From Delphinus delphis (lineage: Eukaryota; Chordata; Mammalia; Artiodactyla; Delphinidae), in contig NC_082689.1 of assembly GCF_949987515.2 (NCBI RefSeq), positions 104,446,957 to 104,510,956 of the forward strand: DNA of 64,000 bases, in the 5' to 3' direction. The first letter of the stretch is position 1, and each line of letters begins with the position of its first letter. Position numbers and translations under genes: made by a program. Under the pieces are notes generated by a model, which did not search any database, had not been told where the DNA came from, and saw nothing but the letters and a program-made list of their open reading frames with translations. Of the stretch, positions 36,650 to 48,790 are shown one piece after another.

Positions 36650-37145
36650 TCCAGATTCTTCTCCCTCTTTCAGCACTTTCTCCCCCACCTAGCTCACATC
36701 CTAATTTTGCTACACCCCATGAAACAGCTCTGGCAAAATTCATGCCTATTTAAGCCCCAGACAAGGTCAAACAAATCATGGTTCCTCAACACACTCTGTG
36801 GATTTTCACATCTGAGAGGAGCCCCCGCGGCTCCTTCTCTGAACAGCATTGTTCACCTTGTCTGCCCGTTGAACTTTTGCCATCCTAAAAATATCCTAGC
36901 TGGTCTTCATTCTACTTTGAAGCTCCTCCCTCACCCAACCAAAGAGCTAGCTGCTATCCATCCAGGGCTATTTCACGCCAGGACTCACCGCTCAAGTCAC
37001 GCGGTTCTGGACCAACTGATGGATGTACCCGTCTCCCCACTGACCATGAGCTTCTCCAAGAGAAGCAGTTTGTATTTGTTTCATCCCTTTGGGCCCAGCA
37101 CAGGGCAGACGCTAGTATGCATTTCTTCAGCTAAACTTCAGTGTT
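36650..37145 (+). repeat. L2 relic (probable)
   Basis: GTTCACCTTGTCTGCCC, ACCATGAGCTTCTCCAAGAG and GGGCCCAGCACAGGGCAGAC resemble L2 3' text in plus orientation. The 183-codon frame at 36596-37147 runs through it and looks accidental. Confidence 0.45.
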
Positions 37146-39207
37146 AGGGAACTAATTTTATACCTCCTAAGATTATTTCATTTTAGGAAAAGCAGGAAAA
37201 GACAATGCCTAACCAAAGATACGCCTTGCTGAAGATTGGACTTGAGGCATCTTGCAGGGAAAGTACATTTGAGAAGCATGGGGAATTCCTGTGCTTTTCT
37301 AATTATACAGCATAGGAGAATACATAAAGAGCTCTTTGCTTATTTGATGTTTGAAAATTAAAAGGATACTCAGCCATATTTCTTCTAGGAAAAATATTCC
37401 CAAAGAATCCCCAAAGAGGGATTCGCTTTCTAATTCTTCCACATGTCCTTAGAAGTAAACTCAGGTAGGAAATGTGACGATGGTAGTGTTTTTAGGGGCA
37501 ATGTCTCAGTAAACTGGAGGTCTGGAGGAATTCTTCTGGAAGTGCAGGGGCAGACTTCAAGTCATTGTGAAATTGCTGAGGTGACATCACTGGATTAATT
37601 GAAGAGTTTTCACGATCACATCCCCACCATGAATTATGTATTCATCTCGTATTCAAAGGATGAACTGCTCTTCTGTTTTAAAAAGTGACTTTCCATTTAG
37701 GGCTGAGGTGTATCTTGGTGAAAGCAAAATTTAGAATTCCTTGACTGTTAGAAAGTGACTTCATATTTCTTATAACTCACGAATGGCACGTGATTGTTGC
37801 TGGATGTCAAGAAGGGAAGAAGCACTTATTGATTTGTTCTCCTTCAGACAGCTTTCCGAAGTCTGAAATAAGCCAGCTCCTAACAGGGTTATGGATGCCG
37901 TGATAGCTTTTCTTCTGCACTCCCTCCCATTTTAGATGGTGTTTTTGGTTACACGAGCGCCCAAAGAAAAGGCAACAAGAGAGTGTTAGAAAAAGGGAAC
38001 CGGTGGCAACAAATGCCTGTGGTATTTAAGAGATGCAGTCTCAACTCAGCACAGAGTGATGGGCGGGGCAGGGGGGAAGCTTGCTCCACCCCAACTTACT
38101 TGTGCAGTTTCCCAACATCCTCAGCACACCTGAGCACAGGGACTTGAACACCTGCCTCTCTGGATGCCAGTCTGCCAGCAGGGACTTGTTGCAACACAAG
38201 GAGAAACGTGGTTCTTCTTGTGTGGACTCAAGTAAGACTCAGTGTAGCCAGTTCAGGGATGGAGGAGAGAGTTAATTCTTGAATTACACACTGAGGGACG
38301 CTGTTCCTTCCCAAAGCCCGGAAAGCATCCACTATGGCTGAATAAAGCTATTAAATGGGTGAATTCCTTGTTTTAGCCAAGTGGATAATTCTCTAGCACT
38401 GAAGGAATGATCATTTTGGGTTTACGTTCTATTTCACACAATGTGCAGGGTTTATAAATTAGAGTGTTAATTAAAATTTTATTACTTGATATAAATCGAT
38501 GTTTCTAAGTGCCTTCTGTAAAGGTAAGGCAGCCTTTTAAAGAAAATGACTCCATACTAGCCTAGAAGCTGCCCTGCCCAGCATCCAGTGGCATCTTGAC
38601 CACCAACAGGCTGAAATTTCCTTTTGAGGGGATGGGATGAGTCACATCCTGATATTCGACTGACAGGTTCTCTCCAGGAAAAGTTGCAGCAGGGAGTGTA
38701 AGGATGGATTAGTGGGGCTGGGTTTTGGAGCCTGCCTCTCCCCAGCTGAAACAGCTACATATTTCCAAAGGAATAAATAGTAAGAAATGTTGCCAGCACC
38801 CGACCAGCACCCGTCTGGCAGGGTACTTCTCAGAGGCCGTGCAGCTGTCTCCATACTCCCTTTGGGACGAGACTGCTGTCTCCATCCTCAGGGATGCCTG
38901 GACCAATTCCTCCATGTGAGGCATGTGGTTTCCTCGCCTGGGAACAGGCTGCAGGGTCTGCTTGCCTGATGTTTCCATATTCAGCTGCTTTTGAAGCAGC
39001 TTGGAAGTAAAGACAATGAATATGTTGGCCAAGAGTCTATTTTAATCGTCAGGGTAAAAAACTAGGTCCCCCAGGCCTTTATGTTTATAAAAGTAAAGGT
39101 TTCCAAGTAGGAAAAGACCTACGACTAGCTCACCAGGAACCAGACCAATGCCCCACAGCTCCATTCAATTTGGCAACACTGATTTGTCATAAGACTCTTG
39201 AGATTGC
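37146..39207. other. Unique sequence
   Basis: No recognised repeat or frame of note. Includes the overlapping 107/70-codon minus frames near 38642-39032, not recognised. Confidence 0.35.
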
Positions 39208-39418
39208 TTTTTTTTTTTTTTTTTTTTGCGGTATGCGGGCTTCTCACTGTTGTGGCCTCTCCCGTTGCAGAGCACAGGCTCCGGATGCGCAGGCCCAGCG
39301 GCCATGGCTCACGGGCCCAGTCCCTCCACGGCATGTGGGATCTTCCCGGACCGGCCACGAACCCATGTCCCCTGCATCGGCAGGTGGACCCTCAACCACT
39401 GTGCCACCAGGGAAGCCC
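39208..39418 (-). mobile_element. Short-form CHR SINE
   Basis: About 20 T, GCGGTATGCGGGCTTCTCAC, GTTGCAGAGCACAGGCTCCG, and ACCAGGGAAGCCC end. I could not find a clear target-site duplication. Confidence 0.95.
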
Positions 39419-41039
39419 TGCTCTTCTTAATACTGAATCTGTGTTAGTTCCTACTGTGTGGCTAGAGTACTTTTCCCCCAGGCCAGGACCCCACTGTCAG
39501 CCTCTCTTTGGGGTCTTATGATAATTTTAAAGAAGACAAAGTCTCACTGGTTCATGAGTCCTGGGGGATTTCACTGGTATCTCGATGTCCATCTGAGCAT
39601 GATAGGCACCGGGGCACGAATATCTCTTGTCTGGCTCCAAAGAGGAATACTGGAAATGGCACAGGCTCAGTCCCACTCAGTCCCAGGCCGCTTCTAACAC
39701 CGTCACGAGCAGGCCGCCTGCCAGTGTGTGTCTGAAGTCAGCCTGCCTGTGACTGGCACTTGTCACTTGTCACATGTTTATCCTAGGGACTCCCTTCCCA
39801 TCTCCTTGTGAGCTCCCGGCTTCTTGGGGCATTCGCTAGGACATCTTGGAACTGGAATACACCAAGGCTATCTCAGACAAGTCATCTGAATGACATAGAT
39901 GACACAACAATTAAGTGAATGGCAAAATATTCTGGGACAAAGGGGTGTGTTGTCATATGTGGTTTATTTAATGATAAGAATTTGTAGAGAAAAATCTGGT
40001 AAACTTGCCTAGCCCCGGAGCAACATTGATTCCACCTTCTCGATTCTGGACTGGGTCTCCCAGGGCCTGAGGGAGACCCAATTTGCCCTGTTGCCGTATT
40101 GCGGCTGCGTAGTTGGTGGGTTCTCACAAGACCACTTCCTGCGAGTGATGGGTACACATTACTGGTGTGTACTAATGTCTGTTTTCCTTTTTGGGCACAT
40201 GGAAATTACACGTCTCTGCCCCTTGCAGTTAGAGTGTGACTCCTTCTGGACCAAGAAATGAAGGTGGACACAATGAGTGTTGATCTGGGCTGAGGTAGAA
40301 AGGAGCCCACATGTGATTCTCTAAGTGTTTCCTTTTCCTGCTGCTCTGTGCTTGGAAGATTCCTGTGAGTTTATGGAGCCATACAATCAAAGTAGCCTGA
40401 ATCATCAACGTCCTGGTGCTGCCCAGCCCTATACAGGACTGAGCAAGGAGTAATCTTCTGTTGTGTGAAACCATTGAGATTTGGGGGATATTTGTTACTA
40501 CAGTGGATGCCTGTCCTTCCCTGACAACTGTCTTTAAAAATTGCGTTGGTATGGTATGGTGTATGTGTGTGTGTGTGAGCAGGTGGGTGTATGACCAGTA
40601 GGGACCCGTAAGAGTGAGTCCTCAAAGAACATTCCATGGTTGGGTGAAGATGACGAGCCTTGGTAGGAAGGGCTTAGTTTTTCAGTAAGACTCAAGGGAA
40701 CCCCTCCCTGAGAAACAAGTGCCTTAGAGCATAAATCCAAAGAGGAGGAGGGTTGTATAGGGATGTTCAAACCAGAAAAACATGTAGTGTATATGGATCT
40801 ATGGACTGGTCTATGACATTTGGCTCCTAAGAAATGGAACAATTTTTTATGTTTCAAAGTCACATTAAGTGCAATTTGAGCAACCGCTTACCAAGGATGG
40901 TTCTTCAGGCACAGGTTCACATCCTCTTGAGACTTATCATTATAATGTATTTGGGTTTGACTTCAAACTGCCAGCAGCTTTGCTGGAGGGTTTTTCTGGG
41001 TGACCAGAGTAAGTTCTGCCCACTGTCAATGTTAGACTA
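39419..41039. other. Unique sequence
   Basis: A short GT run at 40560-40578. No gene or confident repeat seen. Confidence 0.35.
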
Positions 41040-41305
41040 ACAACCCCTGAGAGCATCTCTTAGCCGATGGGTGAGGGGAGTGGGTGTTTAAATACGCCTG
41101 GCTTCCTGTGGTGTGTGCTTTCCGGAGGTCCAATCACCCACAGTGGGGACTTGTTTGAGAGCGCACCCGTTAAAGGCAGTCCTCCCTGACTTGCCCCACT
41201 TCTCCACTCCCCTGCTGAGGTATCCTGGAGTTACTTCCCAAATAAACTCCTTGCACTTAAATGCTTATCTCAGGCTGTGCTTCTGGGGGAACCCAAACCA
41301 AGACA
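41040..41305 (+). mobile_element. ERVL (MLT2-like) LTR 3' part
   Basis: AATAAACTCCTTGCACTTAA, CTTATCTCAGGCTGTGCTTC and GGGGGAACCCAAACC then AAGACA resemble the MLT2-type LTR 3' end, with its AATAAA signal at 41241. The 5' limit is unclear. Confidence 0.5.
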
Positions 41306-41877
41306 ATTCTTCCTGAGAATGACCGTTCATATCAGCTGAGGTAAAGGAAAACAAGGATAAGGGCTTTTGCACATTCTTGCATTGAAATGTGATTATAATC
41401 ATGTAAATATTGGCTAATATGGTCATTGTGCTCCACGATTTGTAAAGTCCTTTCAAATATAATCAAGAAACTTACCTTGAGAAGTAGATTTTATTTTCCC
41501 AATTTTATAGAACTATTGGAAGTTCAGATAAATGAAGTACTTTAACCAAAGCTAAAAGGGAAAGAAAAAGTTTGCAGCCTGTGTAGCTTTGGGGCCAGGC
41601 AATGGAGTGTGAGGGATGGAGAACGGGAGTCCCAAGCACTGGGGACTTTGTCACAGGTCCTGTCTCTTAATGTTGCTTCCCGAGTGGACAGAGTTCACCT
41701 CTGATCTCTGTTCAGCCTCAGGAACTAAGTTTTGTTGAGAGTTGGTTCAGCATATAAAGTAGGCACATCTTGTATCCCATTCTGCACACCTCAATTCATG
41801 AGGTTCTGAAGGACATTTCTCTACATAGATTTACTTCCCTTCGGTCCTGGATTTTAATTTGGAATATACAGTCTCTC

Positions 41878-42240
41878 TATTAGCTATTAGGGCTGCCGTA
41901 ACAAAATATCACAGACTGGGTGGTTTAAATGACCGAAGTGTTTTCCCACAGTTTTGGAGGCTAGAAGTCGGAGATCAGTGTGTCAGCAGGTTGTTTGTCC
42001 TGAGGTCTCTCTCTTTGGCTTGTAGACGGCCACCTTCTGCTGTGTTCTCACATGTCTGTGTCCTAATCTCCTCTTTTTATAAGAACACCAGTCATATTGC
42101 ATTAGAGCTCACCCATATTACCTCATATCACCTTAATTACCTCTTTAAAGGCCAGTCTCCAAAAACAATCCCATTCTGATGTACCGAAGTTAGGACTTCA
42201 ACATAGAAATTTTGAAGGAATGCAATTCAGCTTATAAACA
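41878..42240 (-). mobile_element. MLT1 LTR (ERVL-MaLR), solo
   Basis: TTAGGGCTGCCGTAACAAAA, CACAGACTGGGTGGTTTAAA, CTTTTTATAAGAACACCAGT, GTTAGGACTTCAACATAG. More diverged than the copy at 20044. Confidence 0.85.
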
Positions 42241-43179
42241 GTCTGTGTATCAACAGATCAGGGGCCTGGAATTTCAATTCTGTTTGGAACTTGGACCTCA
42301 CCTTTTCTACCAGCCTTATTGGGTTGGAAGCAACTTAGTAGCATTGCTTCATTAATTCCCTAATTTTTAAAATCTAGCAGATACCGATTATGCATCTCCT
42401 ATGTGTCAGATCCCATGAATGGAAGAAGAAACATGGTTGATGAAGGGTCATGATATAATTAATGGGAGAGGGAGACATGGTGATGGAGGGTGATAGAGCT
42501 CTATTGGGCCATGTGGAAAGACAAGCCCCTTCCTTTTCTCTTCTCTCTCCACCAGGTCTGTATGATTCCTACGTGCAGCATTCCTCTAAGTGTTCTGGTC
42601 CCTGGCCTGCCATATCCCTTCCTGCCACGCAGAACGTTTCAGCCCCTTTTCACCCGTGAGCCAAGGTCAGTAGAAGTGAGGCTCTTACACTGCCAAGAGA
42701 AGTTAGAAGTTGGTAGAACTTCTCCCGGGGAGCTGCAGGCAAGGCCCGAGGCCAACAGCCTAATGGGGCTGAGACAAAAACTGGGCAGCAGCATTGGTTG
42801 ACCTCAGCTTCGGGGCCTGTGAAAGATTCCCTGTTGGGTAGGATGAAAGCTACAACGTTGTTCTGAAAAGGCATGCTGGGCCTAAGCAAAGGCAGCAGGA
42901 TTTTCTCTCAGGGAGTCTGAAGATTTGATTTCATGTTGGGTGTCAGTTATGCTTAGAGGATGGCAGGAGTTGAGTCCTCTGTGAGGTCAAGAAAATGGAA
43001 ACGACACTAGGTTTTTCACAAAAGGAATTTAATATGGGGAGTTTTATATACAGGTCTTGGAGGGCAGTAAAGGAGCAGAAAGGAGACACTGAGGTAGGAC
43101 AGAGGTGAGTATGTAAAAAGCACTGTCCACTGCTAAGGATGGAGGGACAAAGGGAGAGACTGGTGTTTCATAATCTACT
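42241..43179. other. Unique sequence, possible L2 scrap
   Basis: 42365-42440 (GCATCTCCTATGTGTCAGAT) may be a reversed L2. No gene seen. Confidence 0.35.
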
Positions 43180-43198
43180 GGGTTAGGGTTAGGGTTAG
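43180..43198 (+). repeat. Interstitial telomeric (TTAGGG) tract
   Basis: GGGTTAGGGTTAGGGTTAG: three perfect GGGTTA units. Confidence 0.8.
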
Positions 43199-43787
43199 AG
43201 AAGGGGCCCTGCACAGCCGGGTGTACCCCAGCTGGAGCTGATGCCTTTGAACATTAGAAGCTCAGGGGATAGTCTCTGGGATGCTCAGAACTCTGAGCAG
43301 AGACCACTGCCTTGTTGGCACCTGGAGGGGTGACAACATGGTGGGTTCTGTATGTGCCCAAGTGAACCAAAGGCTGGAACCACCTCCGCCGCTGAAACGA
43401 GGGCCCTTCCTTGGGCAATACTGGCTGGACCAGCCAGCAGAAGGACAGAGCACATCTCTGCTCCCCGAATCCCATCTTCTGGTCTCCCTCTAGCGGCTAC
43501 CTGTGGGCAGAAGCCAGCTGACAAAGGAAAAGTGCCGTTTGCAGAGTCCCAGTCCTGGTGTCACAAGGTAGAGGGTAGAGGGTAGATTTGGAGGAGAGAC
43601 CATTCCTGAGTAACTGGCATAGGCCTGGACAAGTCCAGCTCTGGGGCTGAGCAACTTGACTTGTTGCTAAGGCTGAGTCTCTGTTACTCAAGGACCAAGC
43701 CAAGGGAGATCAGAACTGCAACCTGAAGGTCAGCCTAGGAAGGAGTTTTCTGGTCCAGTGAGAGGAATACAGATTGAGGCGCCACCT

Positions 43788-43855
43788 GTTGTGGGTTCCC
43801 ATGCTACCCTCTGCTCACCCACCAGTTGTGGGTTCCCATGCTACCCTCTGCTCAC
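43788..43855 (+). repeat. Two-copy tandem duplication, period 37 bp
   Basis: GTTGTGGGTTCCCATGCTAC and the following 11 bases occur identically at 43788-43818 and 43825-43855, with a 6-bp spacer. Confidence 0.97.
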
Positions 43856-44001
43856 AGTGTGGAGCTGTGCACAGTTTTCCGTGCCTCTAAGCCCCCATTT
43901 CTTCATCTATAGCATGTAATCCTAATGTTCTCCTTTTAGAGACGTGTGTGAAGTGCTAGGCAGAGGGTCTGCCCCCTGTTTTCTGTTTACTTGTTTTCAC
44001 A

Positions 44002-44491
44002 CTTGTGTGGACAGGGAACGTTGCCTGCAGTTCCAGTTCCACAAGGATCGAGCCATCAGCCACTGCAGACACTGCCCCAGTGGTGCACCCTGAGAGGAAT
44101 TCAGAATGGAAAGAACCAGGACGCATTCTTTGCTTTGGATATTGGCCCTAGATGGTAAGATGCACATCTAAGCCATAATTTCACTGAGCCCAGACTCTTG
44201 CATCTTCCCATACATAGAAAAGCACTAAAATCATTTACTCGAGTTGTGTGCTTTTTGCAATTAGCAGTATTTTTTTGATATTCTAGTAGTACAGTTTTTT
44301 CTATCTTGTTTTTTTTTTTTTTTTTTTTTTTTTAGTGAAAACCTCCAATATATTCTGGCTTCTCCCCAACGTCTTCAGAGCAACTCTGCAGAGATACTGA
44401 GAGGCTGTCTCCCAGGCTATAGTCCTCAGTAAATCCCCGAATAAAACTGAACTTGCAACTTTTAGGTTGTGTTTTCTTCAGTTGACACTTG
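44002..44491 (+). mobile_element. Solo endogenous-retrovirus LTR (BTLTR1-like)
   Basis: Begins TGTGGACAGGGAACG (44006) and ends CTTCAGTTGACA (44487), the TG...CA form. CTTG flanks both sides (44002-44005, 44488-44491), and ACACTTG matches further out. AATAAA at 44440, with AGTCCTCAGTAAATCCCCGA before it, marks the polyadenylation region. A run of about 26 T (44309-44334) has expanded inside. No internal viral genes are present. The family name is from memory. Confidence 0.7.
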
Positions 44492-45774
44492 CAATGCTAT
44501 ATAATTAAAATTCAAACTCCGTCTGAGGTCAAAATGGCTTTAGGGTCACAGCCATGGATTTTTGTCCTTGCTGACCAGATGTAGACTTATTGAGCTGGTT
44601 TCTGGGTTGTCTTTGTCAAGGGACAGGGTTTTCTCTCAGGAGTGACACGGGGGAGGTGCAGAGGGACCGAAGATGGGGCAGTTCTGTTGGGAGACGTCAA
44701 CCCCTCTCATCACAGTCAAGTGAAATGAGTCCTCAAGCAGAATAAGGCAAGACCTCAGAATTTCCTTGGAGTGAAAAGCATGATTTCTCTTCCTTGTTAG
44801 CTTGGCTTGTGTCTGCTCCTAAACTAATTAGCTGTGAAAGGAAAAAAAAAACAAACCCCAAGATATTGCATTTTAATTCTAATTTTTAATTCATGGTTTG
44901 AAAGCCCAGCCGGCAGCATTTTTAGCTGTGGTTCTTTCTGAGGCGGATTGAATGCAGCCTTGTTTTCCTTCACTACGGGGAGCACTTCCTTCTCAGGAAC
45001 CCCTTCACACACATGAATGTATACAGATGCACACACTACGCAGAGGTTAGTATAAACAAAATTAGCCCATAAATTTGCAGAGGGTTTTTTTTTTTAAAAA
45101 AGATACACAAAAAGAAATGAGATTTCCTAGCCAGGGCTGCAGTGAGTACTTAAACAGCCTGGACTGCTCTCTCTCTCTCTCTCTTTCTGTCTGTTTAGGT
45201 TTTCTTCAAGTGACTCCTTTGTGAGATGTAATTCTTGACAGAAACAGCCTGCATTAAAAAAAAACTTAGAATAGCATTTCACCCAAACTTCTCAGGGAAA
45301 CATTAGTTCCACAAGAGTTTAAGTAAAGTTACACAGAAAAGGGAGTTCTGTGTCCAAATAAACTTGAGTAGAACCCTGTTAATCAGGATGGTAGGATCGT
45401 AGACTTTGTATGCTAATGCACTCTGCCAACCACAGAGGGGACTACTGTCTGCAGAATTTACTTCTCAAGGTCATTTGACACCCAACCTCCCCTACTCTTT
45501 TTTTTGTTTCCATATATCATCTTTCCGTCCAAGTGTTCAATGGGACACCAATTTGAGATCCTTGTTTCAGTGTCTTTTCTTTTGTGATTAGTGTGTGGTT
45601 GGTTAGAGTGGGAATGTTTAGGGTTTGTGACCTTGCCCTGGTCCAGGAAATCAGAAGGATAGATGCTAGTTCCATGTGCTGGTTTGTCAGTGCACGTGGA
45701 CATCCCCAAGAAGATAAACCGCCCAACTGGGAGCTCACCTTATGTTTTTGTTCTGATACTAGCCCCTGCTTATT
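44492..45774. other. Unique sequence
   Basis: A short CT run at 45168-45184 and a T/A run near 45087. No gene seen. Confidence 0.35.
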
Positions 45775-46154
45775 AAGAAATGTAGGTTTGGGCTTCTCTG
45801 GTAGAATAGTGGTTAAGAATCCACCTGCCAATGCAGGGGACTTGGGTTTGAGCCCTGGTCGGGGAAGATCCCACATGCCGTGGAGCACCGAAGCCCGGGC
45901 GCCACAACTACTGAGCCTGTGCTGTAGAGCCCACGAGCCGCAACTACTGAGCCCGTGCACCACAGCTACTGAAGGCTGTGTGCCTAGATCCCGTGCTCTG
46001 CAACAAGAGAAGCCACCACAATGAGAAGCCTGCACACTGCAACGAAGTGTAGCCCCCGCTCACCACAACTAGAGAAAGCCCGCGCACAGCAACAAAGACT
46101 CAACACAGCCAGAAATAAATAAAAAATAAATAAAATTTAAAAGAAAAGAAATGT
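45775..46154 (+). mobile_element. Long-form CHR-type SINE
   Basis: GGGCTTCTCTGGTAGAATAG head, several CCACAACTACTGAGCC modules, and (AAAT)n/A-rich tail. Flanked by AAGAAATGT at 45775-45783 and 46146-46154. About 360 bp, with more CAACTACTGAGCC modules than other copies. Confidence 0.92.
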
Positions 46155-46324
46155 GTGTTGCTCTGAACCTGAGAAAGGGGGTGAGTTGAGGAAGACAGGC
46201 TGTGTAGAGAGGAGCTGAAGCCTTTTATATTTTTGTAAAAACTCACATTTTTGAGCTCAGTTGTGCCAGTGCAACCCATATTTCATTCTGCTGGGAGAAC
46301 TTGGGGGCGGCAGTTAATCTGTAG

Positions 46325-46382
46325 TTTATTTTATTTTATTGAATTTTTCCAGTTTTATTGAGATAGAATTGATGTACAATGT
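46325..46382 (-). mobile_element. Old L1 3' tip
   Basis: CAGTTTTATTGAGATAGAAT then TGATGTACAATG resembles the reversed 3' end of an older L1. It is cut off by the next L1. Confidence 0.55.
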
Positions 46383-46880
46383 TCTTTCTTTTAAACATCT
46401 TTATTGGAGTATAATTGCTTTACAATGGTGTGTTAGTTTCTGCTGTATAACAAAGTGAATCAGCTATATGTATACATATATCCCCATATCTCCCCATTAT
46501 TGCATCTCTCTCCCACCCTCCCTATCCCACCCCTCTAGGTGGACATAAAGTACGAGCTGATCTCCCTGTGCTATTCAGCTGCTTCCCACTAGCTATCTAT
46601 TTTACATTTGGTACTGTATATATGTCCATGTCACTTTCTTACTTTGTTCCAGCTTACCCTTCCCACTCCCTGTGTCCTCAAGTCCATTCTCTATGTCTGT
46701 GTCTTTATTCCTGCCCTGTCCCTAGGCTCTTCAGAACCATTTTTTTTTTTTAGATTCCATATATATGTGTTAGCATACAGTATTTGTTTTTCTCTTTCTG
46801 ACTTACTTCACTCTGTATGATAGACTCCAAGTCCATCAACCTAACTAAAAGTAACTCAGTTTTGTTTCTTCTTTTAAAAT
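46383..46880 (-). mobile_element. L1 3' fragment
   Basis: TTAAACATCTTTATTGGAGT, GAGCTGATCTCCCTGTGCTA, CTTACTTCACTCTGTATGAT. 5'-truncated near 46870. Confidence 0.92.
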
Positions 46881-46911
46881 CTATTTTTATTTTTAAAATT
46901 TTTATTTATTT

Positions 46912-48790
46912 ATCTTTTTAACATCTTTATTGGAGTATAATTGCTTTACAATGCTGTGTTAGTTTCTGCTTTATAACAAAGTGAATCAGCTATACATATA
47001 CATATATCCCCATATCTCCTCCCTCTTGCGTCTCCCTCCTACCCTCCCTATCCCACCCCTCTAGGTGGTCACAAAGCACCGAGCTTATCTCCCTGTGCTA
47101 TGCAGCTGCTTCCCACTAGCTATCTATTTTACATTTGATAGTGTATATATGTCCATGCCACTTTCTCACTTCGTCCCAGCTTACCCTTTCCCCTCCCCAT
47201 GTCCTCAAGTCCATTCTTTACATCTTTATTCCCATCCTGCCCCTAGGTTCTTCAGGACCACTTTTTTTCTTTTTTAGATTCCATATATATGTGTTACCAT
47301 ACGGTATATATTTTTTCTCTTTCTGACTTACTTCACTCTGTATGACAGACTCTAGTTCCATCCACCTTGCTACAAAGAACTCAATTTCGTTTCTTTTTAT
47401 GGATGAGCAATATTCCATTGTATATATGTGCCACATTTTCTTTATCCAGTTATCTGTTGATGGAGACTTAGGTTGCTTCCATGTCCTGGCTATTGTAAAC
47501 AGAGCTGCAATGAACATTGCGGTTCATGACTATTTTTAAATTATGGTTTTCTCAGGGTATATGCCTAGTAGTGGGATTGCTGAGTCATATGGTAGTTCAA
47601 TTTTTAGTTGTTTAAGGAACCTCCTCACTGTTCTCTATAGTGGTTGTATCAATTTACATTACCACCAACGGTGCAAGAGGGTTCCCTTTTCTCCACACCC
47701 TCTCCAGCATTTATTGTTTGTAGATTTTTTGATGATGGCCATTCTGACCAGTGTGAGGTGATACCTCATTGTAGTTTTGATTTGCATGTCTCTAATGATT
47801 AGTGATGTTGCGCATTCTGTCATGTGTTTGTAGGCAATCTGTATATCTTTTTTGAAGAAATGTCTATTTGCGCCTTCTGCCCATTTTTTGATTGGGTTTT
47901 TTATATTGAGCTGCATGAACTGCTTGTAAATTTTGGAGATTAATCCTTTGTCAGTTGCTTCATTTGCAAATATTTTCTCCCACTCTGAGGGTTGCCTTTT
48001 TGTCTTGTTTATGGTTTCCTTTGCTGTGCAAAAGCTTTTACGTTTCATTAGGTCCCATTTGTTTATTTTTGTTTTTATTTCCATTTCTCTAGGAGGTGGG
48101 TCAAAAAGGATCTTGCTGTGATTTATCTCATAGAGTGTTCTATGTTTTCCTCTAAGAGTTTTATAGTGTCTGGCCTTACATTTAGGTCTTTAATCCATTT
48201 TGTGTTTATTTTTGTGTATGGTGTTAGGGAGTGTTCTAATTTCATTCTTTTACATATAGTTGTCCAGTTTTCCCAGCACCACTCATTGAAGAGGCAATCT
48301 TTTCTCCATTGTATATTCTTGACCCTTTTATCAAAAATAAGGTGATCATATGTGTGTGGGTTTATTTCTGGGCTCTCTATCCTGTTCCATTGGTCTATAT
48401 TTCAATTTTTGTGCCAGTACCATACTGTCTTGATGACTGTAGCTTTATAGTATAGTCTGAAGTCAGGAAACCTGATTCCTCCAGCTCCATTTTTCTTTCT
48501 CAATATTACTTTGGCTATTCGGGTCTTTTGTGTTTCCATACAAATTGTGAAATTTTTAATTCTAGTTCTGTGAAAAATGCCAGTGGTAGTTTGATAGGGA
48601 TTGCATTGAATCTGTAGATTGCTTTGGGTAATAGAGTCATTTTCACAATGTTGATTCTTCCAATCCAATAACATGGTATATCTCTCCACCTGTTTGTATC
48701 ATTTTTAATTTCTTTCATCAGTGTCTTATAGTTTTCTGCATACAAGTCTTTTGTCTCCTTAGGTAGGTTTATTCCTAGGTATTTCTGTGA
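46912..48790 (-). mobile_element. L1, 5'-truncated in ORF2, about 1.9 kb
   Basis: Second L1 of the same subfamily and orientation, from TTAACATCTTTATTGGAGTA to GGTAGGTTTATTCCTAGGTA. Minus frames carry broken ORF2 C-terminal text ([33 protein letters not shown]). No intact protein. Confidence 0.94.

Noticed and set aside
36441..36688. Cys-Val and Arg-Glu repeat peptides
   Set aside because: Translations of the CA/CT microsatellite.
36596..37147. 183-codon open frame, plus strand
   Set aside because: It begins at a microsatellite and runs through L2-like sequence, with no recognisable protein features.
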